DNA of 64,000 nucleotides. It comes from Omphiscola glabra. Lineage: Eukaryota > Mollusca > Gastropoda > Lymnaeidae. The notes beneath the pieces were generated by a model. That model saw nothing but the letters and a program-made list of their open reading frames with translations. It did not search any database and had not been told where the DNA came from. Positions 13,801-25,800 of this stretch are shown here, piece after piece. The position numbers and the translations under genes were made by a program. Position 1 is the first letter of the stretch. The number at the start of each line of letters is the position of its first letter. The stretch spans positions 33,788,236 through 33,852,235 of the forward strand of contig OZ024799.1 of the NCBI GenBank assembly GCA_964017045.1, read 5' to 3'.

Positions 13801-16800
13801 TGCGATAAGGACCACTTTTTTGACACACCTTTGATGTTTGAGGTGGTTTATAAGGTCTCCATGCAGGCAAGAATGTTGCTGTGCAGTTTGTTTCTGAGGT
13901 GGTCTATTTTATCACTGACTAGGGATTCTGGATGTTGGTAAAATTGTTAAGCAATGCCTGGAAGTTCTAAAGTGATTGATATCTTATTTCAGAGATGCTA
14001 CATTTTAAAGTAGGCCATATGAAATTTTCTACAATAGTTTATTTTATATTTCAGTTAAACTCAAGGATCTCCAAAAATTGATAGAAACATATAAAAGTAA
14101 GTGTGCACATATTGGAATTCAATTATAAACTCATTTTTGTTTATCTTAATACCTATGAAATAAAATTGCTTTTCTTTGTTAACCACATAAATTTGTCATG
14201 CTTGTGTTCAATACCCCACAGGCAGACTAGAAACTTCTGATGTCAAACTGAAAGAAAGTAATGATAAAATTGAGCAGCTCCAGAGTAAGTGTTTTGATCC
14301 TTAAGTTTTAATTACAGATATTTATTATTGAATGCTAATAATATGCCTTACCAAAAATTGAGCAGCTCGATTGTCTTTTATGTGGAAATATTACTGAGTA
14401 TGTGCCATTCAGATGTTATTCTTTGAGATCCTGTCAATGTGCATCATAAAATTTAATTTTAATTTGTTACTGATTTTCAAAAAAAAAAATTAATCAATAT
14501 GATCATCAACATCAGGTAGCTTTAAAAAAAAGTTAACTGTTTTATTTTTATTCATTTCACAGAAGATCTTGAGGTTGCTTTAACAAACTCCAAGGAGTAT
14601 CTGGTCAAGATAGCAGGCCTGGAAGGTGGGTCATTCAATTTACCTCCTATATATTGCATTGCAGTGTTAAGGTTGTTTTTTTTTCGTGGAATAGTCATCA
14701 TGCAATTATTACAGAACATCTTTCAATAGCTTTTATTTGAAGAGAAAAAGTTAGAAAATTTTTTCAGATTTTTAACTTTGTGGTTCATATTTACAGTTAA
14801 ATTAATATAATGAGCTTATTGCATAGAAGATCTTTAACTTTATTTTCCTGTTGTCAGTTTGGTTAGATTAAAGTTTTACTATATAAATATATTAGTATTG
14901 TTATAGATAAAAGGCATGTTTAGATTTTTGTTTTACATGTTCATTTACTATATAAATATATTTATTTTTTTAACATTTAAAATAAAGTATTCTTTTTCAT
15001 TAAAATGTCTTAGAATATTTTCTTTTAAATATTAAGTTATTAAATGTTTTGGTGCAAATATTTCTGAATGAAAAAACTGAAGTTTGTTGAAATACTAAAG
15101 TAATTTACACTTACTAATCCTATTAAAAGAATGTTACCTTGCTTCTTGTCATTCAAGTGAAAATTAGCGTCTTTAAAAATTGATTAAGTGTGTGACTTTT
15201 CAAAGCACAGCTCTCTTTAAGAAAAATTATATGCAAAACTGTTAACTGACAGGAACCAAATAAACCTAGTAGCAATAATTAATTGTAATTTCTTAGCTAA
15301 AAATGTCTTGAAATGTATCACATTTTAATGTCATGGTTTTAATCTTATTTGTGCATGGAAAATTCAAGTTTCCTCTTTATTTCAACACAGTAAAATTTAG
15401 TTAGCATGAAGAGTAAAGTAATATAATACAGCATAAGAGTACATTTCTTTGCTGTATGAGAAATTAAATTGATTTAGTGCAAGGTATATTACTTTAAAAT
15501 AAGTATATATTTCATTTGATGATGCATTCATTTGGCTTCTATGTTGTGTGTCACTTTTATTGGTGTGTTGGGTTTTAAAATGTCATAAATCAAGGACACA
15601 AAATGTTTTCTTGGAAAGTTTGTCAACTTTAAAGATTTTGCATAGCAAATATGACTCTCTTATAATTATATACAGATACTTGGTTTGAATCTCAGATTCA
15701 TTTTTTTTAAATAAGGGCCGTGTGTGTGTGCGTGGGTGTTTTCTGCTTCAGGCGGTTGTTTTTTTATTTGTTTTTTTTTCAAAATTTTTTTTTCAATGTA
15801 TGGCACCTTTTTTTTAATAGAAATTTACACCATATAAAAGTTTATTTTATTCCCCTTTACTTTCCACTGCAACCACTGAAACTTGACCATATTATTTCGT
15901 ATGCACACACAGATAAGGTAAAGCTCTCGGATTTCCACATGAACGAAATGATGGAGAATGCACTGCATAATTTGAAATGTAAGTTCAGAGGTTGGTTTCA
16001 CATTGGTTCTCAAGTTTCTCATTTAAATGTGTTCTCCATGGAGAGTTTTCATCCTAAAATAAAAAGATATTTATTTTATTTATGTTTTTATTAATCATAC
16101 TCAAAATCTTCTAGTCTTATCCAGTATTCACCCAAAAAATATTATTGTGTGAATGATGATAGAATCAGGTGGGTTTTTTTTAATGACCCAATTAGCTACT
16201 TTACTTTTTATTGCCAAGTATTTAACAGAAAAATTTAGTTGTGTTTTTAGTAATCTCTAAATTGTGTTATGTTGTAGAGGAAAAGTGCATGAACATTTTT
16301 TTAGTAAAATACTTTTTATAATTCCCTTTGCCTTAAGTAAATGAAAAATTAAATAAATTACATGTTGTTTGGGAGCCACTGTTTTAGGAAATTAAAGAAA
16401 AAAAATTAACTATTATTTTATTTATCTCAATAGCTTTTAAGGAAATGTAAAAATTGTCAACTGTGTTAATTTTTTAAACCATTTATACATTGAGAACCTC
16501 TGTGTAATGGCCTGAAGGTTTCATCTGCTATAAAGAAAGAAAAAAACAGTTATAGGTGTCAAATGTATCATGTTCAAGTAAAGCCAGTTCCCACTTTTAC
16601 ATATAATATTATACTTTAAAATCTAATTTGAATAAACCTTTAAACAAATAATTATCTGCAAAACTTTTTAAAACATTTTTTTTTTTTTTAAATTAAAAAA
16701 TCACCTAATACTCAATTATATTTCACTTTTTTATTTATATCTTATTTGCTTACATCAATATTGCAGGGAAATGACGATCTACCCTTATTTTTTAAATAAA

Positions 16801-19800
16801 ATGTATCTCTGCATGCTTTTAGTGTGGTGATGGTTTCAACATGTGTTGAATGAATAGCTTTTGTTTACACTCCACCCTGTGGTCATATCATTGACTTTTG
16901 TACTCCTTTTAGATTTTTCAACTCTGTAAAATGTCTGGGAATATAATGTTACATTTGTAACAATTACTTAAAATCAACTTAAGTTTTAAAAATTTACTTG
17001 ACATTTTGTTGGAAGACTTTTCAGTGGTTTCTAAAAACTGAAATATTAAATTTAACACAGGATATAATAATATCGGTTTAGGATGATCTCAAGAAACAGG
17101 TGAAACATGAGACTGTACCTTATTTTCTGAAGAACTCCTAAACATTTCTCTTCTGCCAGCCTATGCCATTTATAGATTCTACCTTATAGAACAATACTGC
17201 CTATCTTTTGCTCTGTTTAAAAAACTTGACAATTTCAACGTTCCAATCTAACATTTGAATTTGTTGACTAGTTGATTTTAAGTTTGTGTTGTAGAAATTT
17301 CATAAATGGATACGTGTATCTGCATGATGTAACTGGACCTCAAGAAGAGTACTGTAAAAGAAGATCCTTGAAAATTCTAATGAGAATGGAAATTCAAATC
17401 TTCTTGTTACTTGTTTTTATGGTCCATAAATTTAAAGTTTGTAAATCTCTGTTACAATTGAAGAATTGAAATATAGCCATGGTATTTACTTTCTGGGTGC
17501 CACTAAGGGCCTGCATTTTCATAGCTTATGATTAAAAATGTATTTTTTCCAGTACAACTCAAAGAGTCAGCTAAGCAGAGCAATAGCAGCAATGACTGGA
17601 TCGAGGCTATGAAAGGTTCAAACATTTAGAATAAAATAGTTTTAGTACAATTACTTTAATCAGTTAAATAATCTGGTTTTAATAATAGTTCTAAAACCAC
17701 TGGCTAAAAGTTAATAAATGAATACCTAGTTTATAAATCCTGCATCAAAACTTTTTAATTTCTAATATTGAATTCAAATATTAAATACAGCAGCTGCATA
17801 TCAAAAGCTCTCAACTGTTATCTCTTGTCTGCAAACCCCTTTTCATAAAACTAACAAATTACCAATTCCAATAATAATATTAAAATCACTCATAATTAAT
17901 TTACTCACATTTAATAATGCTTTCGTCCCCGCCTTTTTTAAAAAAATATTATTATTTTACAAATATTTTTTAATGCATGCTGTTAAAAGTACTTCTCTTT
18001 TTAAAAAAATAACTAGATGTAAATTTAATCTCAACCACAGACCACATTCATTTGATGGAGAAGGAGCTTACACTTCACACTCCTGTCAACTCTGTAGAGA
18101 ACTCTACAGAGAGCCTTGAGGACATCACCGATCAGCCAGACTCCTCCTCCTTCTCCTCTCCCCCTCCCGCCTCCTCCAGGACCAGCCTGTCCAACACGAC
18201 ACTGGTGGGCAGCCCTCCCGACCACCTCAATGTGACCATGGTCAACGGCAACAAGGAAGACGCAGTGAGCCAAGAGCAAGATGCAGATACAACTGTTGTG
18301 GAAAGCGTCAAATCTTCAGCCAAGACAAACAATGGAGTACCAGATCTTGATGACGATGAAGATCTTAAAGGTTTGTATTTTACTAGGACACTATCAGATC
18401 AACTAAAAGCAACAGATTTGGGGCCTATAGCTATTGGGACTTTATTCTATAGCAGCGGCGTGTTGCCAAGATTCTCAAACATTTTGCAAGGTTTAAATTA
18501 AAAAAATATATAAAAATTAACGATAATCCACTAAGTTAAAATAATATTTTGGGGCATTTTACTTAAAATTAGATCGACATGTAAAAAAAAATTAATTTGA
18601 AAAAATTTTCATTTTAGCATTGTTAGAGCAAGCCAGACAAGCTCAAGAGAAAGCAGAAATTGAACTCAGGAAATGTAAAGGTACATAATCTGTTATCACT
18701 GCCATTGGTTGTATTTTGTTTTTATGTTATCACTGCATTCAGAACCAATTGATATCTCACTGCCATTGGCAGTGCCAACTTGTTTTTTTTTAATTTATTT
18801 TTTTTAATAAATAAAACAATTATGTCAATAACAATCTATCCATATTTATTATGTCATAATCATTAAATAAAGTGGTCGGGATGTATTGTGCAAAATAATT
18901 TATCATAAGAAAAATACATTCCCTTTTTATCAAAATATTCCTTATTAAATTAATTAATACTATTTGATCAAATTTTGCATCTATCGAATATTTGGTTCAT
19001 AGTGCACAAAACACCATTATTTCTTTCACCCATCAATCTCCAGCTGAAATAACTGACTCGGAAAGTAAGCAAAAGAAAATGTCAGATGAGGTGACATCCC
19101 TTCGAACACAGTTATATGATGCTCAACAATTGGCAAAAGTGAAAACAGATATGGTCAAAGATTTGCAAGGTAGCCCATAAAAGATGACTAAATTAAGCTG
19201 CCATAGCAGTTCTAAGTTCTTATCATTTTTACATATATTTTTATAAGTGTCAGGATTACAACATAATTTAAATTTGCTGTTCTTCGAGCACACAAGTTTT
19301 CCATTTCTATCTTATTGTTGTTTCTTGATTTTTTTGTCTTGTTTGCTGAAGAAAGCATTTAACAGAAACATCCTTGTGGTTGTCCTGTTGTTTTTTTTTT
19401 GTTGTTTTTTTAAAACCCAAACATCTCTTGTTCTACTATTTATTTACTTTACAAGGCTTGAAAGCAGTCCCTCATCTATTGTTCCTTTCAGAGCAAGTTA
19501 AAAAAGCTGAATCTTTCACACAGGATGTAAAGCAGCAGATTTTAGATTTAAGAGGTAACTTTTTTGGTTCTACTTAGTGAAAAATCTGGCACCTACTAAT
19601 TGTAACTGTGTTGACCTGTGTAGTTCCCTTTTATTTTCTGTAATCATTAAAAAGTATTAGATTGAAAATTGACACAACTAAAGAAAATGTTTCAACTTCT
19701 GTTTCATGCAAATGGGTGGCAGCCACACACACAAAACTTGTTTCATGCAAATGGGTGGCCGCCACACACGCAAACTTTGTTTCATGCAAATGGGGACATT

Positions 19801-22800
19801 TTATTTGGCAGTGGCACATACACACACACTCTCGTGCATTTAATCAGAACCACTTTTAGATTTGACTGCTGTATTTCTCTATCAGCCCTACACCCTGGAT
19901 AATATTTTAATCGTACCAATTTATTTTTATCTCATTTTATTTTGCCTGTTTATTCAACATTATTATTGACTTATCTGCATGTAAGAAATGCATGGGTCCT
20001 TTAAATGCAGCATTAAAAAGTGGTCAATGGGGAATTAAACAATATGAAGTCTTAACATCCATGCTAATGATCCAGTTTATTTTAGTAAAAGATTTACTGT
20101 GGAATAAAAAAGATAGAAGTTCTGGGATCTATATTTAATTTGTCTAAGGAGACTCATTCGAATTGTGGGAGGTTGAAAAAATTGGGGGAGGGGGGGGGTG
20201 GCCTTGTTGTGTGTATAGGTTGGGGCAGCTATGTAAATTTCTTTATTGAAATAACAACTTGACAAGTTTACATAGAGGACTAAGCTGCAACAAGATGTTA
20301 TTTAAACTGATTAGTTGTGAGCGTCAGGCTTCCTGGTTGTGTGTAAGTACCTCTTTGTGTATGTCTATCAGATCGAATTATTGAAGAGCAAGAAAATGCC
20401 AGAGCCAATCAGGATTCAGTTGCCCACCTTCACCGTGAGTGCTCAGTGCTCACAGTAGATCTCTGAGCTGTTTGATGCTACACAAATCCTTTCATTCTCT
20501 CCTCTTGGACACTTGCTCATGATCTAACCTAGTGATGCAACACATGCTGGCAAACACATTGAAATGTTACATTTTCCTGTAGATGAATTATTTTTATTAA
20601 ATCTTGTTTATTAAATTGATTAGTTTTTTTTTATAATTATTACAATTAGCTGTTAACACTATTTTATTTAATAACTAAATACTTAAAAAGTTAATACAAA
20701 TGAAGTTTCTAATAATTTTACCATTCTTCACATAATAAATAACATTTTCTGACATGAAGCAAATTCTAAATGGACCAATGAAAAAGTTTTTGAAATGTTC
20801 AAAGTAATTTTTAATCAAGTTATTTAAATTTACATTTTTATATTTTCCGAAAATTTACCTTCATATTTTTTTAATTTAAAAAAATGTCTCAAAATGTGTG
20901 TCTTTCAATGTGCCAGTCCTGTGTTGCTTTATATATCCCTGGTGTGTGGTCCCTGTATAGCTATTAGCAAAATGGCATTTACTGCAAAGCTTGGTTGTGT
21001 ATTCAAATAATAAGCTAGCTTGCTGTGTAGAAAGTTCACATGTCTATTTAACATGAGTCTTCCTTTAGAGTTTATAGTAGAAATTTCTGTTACCTCACCA
21101 GATTACCTGGGTAGTTATAATTTAGGTGGGTTTTTTTAACACTTTTTTTAAAAATGGCTTTTGTATATAATGTAACTAACCAAAACAACTGCTAGCTTGT
21201 TTCAAAGAATTATTTGTTTTTATTCCCTTTCTGGAAAGAACATTTTTACATGGAATTGCAGTGTATTTGGCATCCTTCCGTCTTTGCGAGATCATCGAGT
21301 AGCTATGTACACTTCAACAAATGGCTCACTAGGTCAATTCTCGAATGGCAATCTCAGTTGCATTTCTCGCAGGAAAATATTGATCCTTGGTTAGATTTGG
21401 CCTTTTGTATTGTTCTTTTTGTTGCAAGGGCTTTATTTCACGCATCTTCTGCCTTTTTGACTCCTTCATACACTGCTGTTCACCAGCTGGAACATTGTTC
21501 AGCAATGATACCCCATTCGTTGATTTCAATGTTGGCTTCCCTCATGCTTCTTTTGCAAGCGTCCATAAATCTCAGGCATGACCGTCCTTTCTGCCAACTA
21601 TCCATATGGCAGCTTCTTTGGAATATGGTCTTCCTCCATTCCCCTTACATGGCCTAACCAGCGAAGGCGCCTCTTGCTAAGAGCGGAGAATATGCTACAT
21701 ATTTTGCATGTTTCAAGACCTCTGTGTTAGGCACCTTCTCCTGCCATCGAATGCATAAAATGTGACGCAGACATCTTGGATACTTAGTTTTGTTTTATCA
21801 GTTAGATTCAGATTATTCCATAACTGCTTATTCAGTTTAGCCATAGTTGCTGCTGCTTTTGCGATCCTGATGTTTATATATAATCATCTTAAGTGCACTT
21901 CTCACAAGTTTATATATAATCATCTTAAGTGCACTTCTCACAAGTTTATATATAATCATCTTAAGTGCACTTCTCACAAACAAAAGAGAAGAAATATCTT
22001 GCAAAGCTTTGCTCTAAGAGGCTTTCTTTCTAGTAGTTTGTACCAGTTTTTCTATGGCTCCAAGTCTTGGGGTTTGGGTACTATTTCACCAGTAACAAAG
22101 CAATCTTTATGCCAGTCCCAAAATATATTGAAATAGTTGTTGTAAAATATTATTTACCTCTGCTCCGATAAATACTTCTGTAAGGCAAAAAAAAAAAAAA
22201 ACAGCTAATGGAATGAAGCCCACTGAAATTTTCATTTAATTATTAATAACCAAATTATTAAATATCAAAAGTTATAGTTTACAGGAAGAAATTCTCTTCT
22301 TTATGCAAGTGTTAAGTTGGCTTGGTAACAAAAATCATGCAGTACGTTAACATTTTATTATATAAATATTCAGTGTATTAACATATTTTTTTCTAATTAA
22401 ATATGTTAGACAGCAAGAGGATAATTTCATGTCAAAATAGCTCTCCTCAATTATGTTGTATTCTTTTTGATGAATCAATATCAAATATCCTTCTTCTCTT
22501 TAGTTAGGAACAATTTACTCATAAGTTGCATTCAGTATTTGTGGCTTCTGAACAAGGGAGATTGGGAGAGATTTTTTTTTCTTTTACCTATTGCTCTTCT
22601 GTAAAGATTTTTTTTGTGGCAGAGGTTGTTGAGTTCACACTAATCTAATCATTACAAAATGCCCTTAAAAGTTGGCATAAACAATAAACTCCAAGTTAAT
22701 TAGGCATTTATTGTAAATGAATTTTCCGGTGCAGTGAATCTTTTGAAACGCGTTGAAGTAGACAGTAGCATGTTAGTTAAAAATAATTGGTAAAGTTTCT

Positions 22801-25800
22801 TGTAATTTCACGTTATATTCGTATTTCATTGCTCATTTCAATTCCAACATGATGAAGTTTACATCATTTCTTTTAACCTTTTAAATACTTTCTTCAAAAG
22901 TAAAATTAATGAAAGCAATTTGATATGTTGATTAGACCACCCTGCTTATAATCTAACAATATGTCCTTGTTTTTTATTTCATTAAAACGGTATTAAGTTA
23001 AGACATCTGTTTTTAATTTTTAATTATTTTTAATGAATTAACTAATATTTAGCACACTTTTGACGCATACTAATAATCCTTTATAGAACAACTGGACAAT
23101 GAACGCATCAAGACAAAATCTATTGAAAAAGAACTAGAGGAAGCTAAAAGTAAGTTGTTTAATTTGAATTACTAATAGATGTGTCATGAAACTTTGCAAT
23201 GTGATGGTCTTACTTTTTAAAATAAGCAGGAAATTTAATTTGTTTTGGGAGCGCTCAATGCACTTTTTATGTTTCAGTGTCAATGCTCTAAAACAGGAAC
23301 GGGGGTGACCAACCCGGGGTCCCCATGTCAAACGAGAAAATATAAAATATCACATTAGTTTTATTATCATTATTTTGTATTTCATCATGTGCATTCAGAA
23401 GAGATTTTTTTTGAAATTATATGAAGTGTAATGACATCAGAATAGCAGCTTCCACCAAAGATGTATGCATCAAATTGGGTGTTTTCAATGGCAGGCCGAA
23501 GTGCCTAACACAGAGGTTTTGGAATGGGCCAAAATGTGTAGCATGTTCTATGCTTTAAGCAAGAGGCGCCCTCTCTTGTGAGGTCTTGTAAGGAGAATGG
23601 AGGAAGGCTGTGTTCCATAGGATCTGCTGCTGTCTGGAGAGTTGGCACAAAGGGCAAGACTTGTTGGACAGCTGTGACTGCCATTGAAAGGCATTTGCAA
23701 AAGGATCATGAGGGTAACAACATATAAATCACAGAATGGATCACAGAGCAATATTTTAGCTGGCAAACAGCAGTGTATGAAAGAGTCAAATGGGCAGAAG
23801 ATGAGCGAAACAAAGCCCTTGCAACAAAAAGAGCATTACGGAGGGCCAAATTTAACCAGGAGTCAAGGTTCTCCTGCAAGGAGAGCAGCCGAGATTACCT
23901 TTCCAGGATCAGCCTTGTAAGCCATTTGGTGAAGTGTCAAAAGCGACTCCAGCTTATCCAGCAGATGGAAGGCTGCCATATATATTTGCTAATAGTTTAC
24001 TTGCTGTCAAAGTGACCCGTTAAGCCTTTCATGTTGGTCACCCCTGCTCTAAAATAATTTTAAAAAGCAGGAAAAAACTAATACTTGTCTCATACATTTG
24101 TGTCTTTTCAGTGCAACTTGCCATCTCCCAACAAAATACCAAGCAAAACCACAATGAAACAGAGCACCTAAAAGGTATGATCTTTTAATCCTAATTATTC
24201 TTTTTGTTCTTCTTTTGTTCAAAAATTGTAACACAAATTTTATCATTTTAATACACCAAAGAAAAGTTGTTAAAAAAAAAGAGTGATTGGTAACTCATGA
24301 TGAATAGTAATGAAACCTTTTGATGTTAATTCATATTGGGATGATAATATTTATAGTTTTTGGTACTTTTTAATTAGATTTGAAAGCAGTAGCATATTAA
24401 ACGGTCTGTTTTGAAAAATGTGTAATTTTTTTAATGAAAAACTAAATATTTAGTGCTTTTAATTTTCAAGAAAATGTGTGGTAAAGCACATCAATTTTGC
24501 CCTTGGTTATTAGATGTTCGTGTTTTAGCATTTGTGATTGTATCTTGATTGATTGAACACTTATATGGCGCTTGTATCCATGCTACTTTATCTGATGAAC
24601 TTTGACTTGACTAAATAATTATTTACCACTGTAAAGGAATGGAAACAAAAAGCATTAACTCTTATTCTAAAGCAAATGTTGATGGCTGATAAATTTATGC
24701 CAGGAATTTAATTTTGCTACAGTTGTTTAATGCACATTTTATATAAAATATGTAGCAAAGGTAAAGCATCTTATTTATTTAATTGTTTTAAATTTAAAAG
24801 TAAGTAGAAATGTATTGAATTTGTATACAGGCAACACCTATTAATTAATTTTTTTAATGATGTTAGTGTAATAGATAAGTCTTGTTTTTTTTTTTTAATT
24901 TAAATTGCATGTATGTGTTGTTTCTTTATTTCAACCCTAAATTTATTTAAATTTGTTTCTTTTACTTGTGTGCCTTAAAGCATCAATTGCTATATTATAA
25001 GCCAAAAATATCACATCTCTCAGGCTCAAAGAATTGCTGCTTGAATTAATATACTAAATTACAAATAACATTAAGGTTTTTAAAAAAAAATGTATATTTT
25101 CTTTCTATCTTTAACATAAAAACATATACACTTGCTTAAATTTTCATATTAGTCTGCAGATTGGAAATGTTTTAAATGTCTCCTTTATGGGAAAACAATA
25201 TTATATATTCTTACCAGTTTGCTCTTCCCTTTTCTTCTGAATGTTATAATGATATTTATAGCATGGTGTTGTTGTTTTTTTCATTTAACCCCAAAATACA
25301 ATTTTGTGTCACATGACTCCCCTACACCTTTATTTAACTTATTTTCATTTGGTTTTCACTTATATTTCTATAAAATCTTCAGTTGTGGATATTCTCCTTC
25401 ACCAATTTTTTTTTTTTATGTAACAATTGTTGTTTTTTCACTTGAAAAATAGTTATTTTCAATTTTATTGATGATTTGAATTGCAGTTTTTCATTTTCAC
25501 CGATCGTTATTTTTCCTGTGATTTTTGTGCATTAAAATTTTGGCTTGGAATGGCATGGTCAGCTTGCATTGTGGCATTTTTGTTACCCTTCACTTGGCAT
25601 GTCCTTGTTCAACATCTGAACGCGGCTCTGTTTCTCCTTCTCATTCAGACAAGTTGAAGCATTTACAAGAGGAATTGGAATCAGAGAGAAATCGCAGGGA
25701 GTCTCCCAGGCATGGTGGGCTTACAGCCAAAAGCAAAGGTAATCCAAGCAGGCCGCAGCTGCCATAATGTTTTGGAGGAGACAAAGCTCACACAAGTTTA

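Noticed and set aside
21872..21979. CRISPR-like array
   Set aside because: Units are contiguous with no spacers, in an animal intron; a simple tandem repeat.
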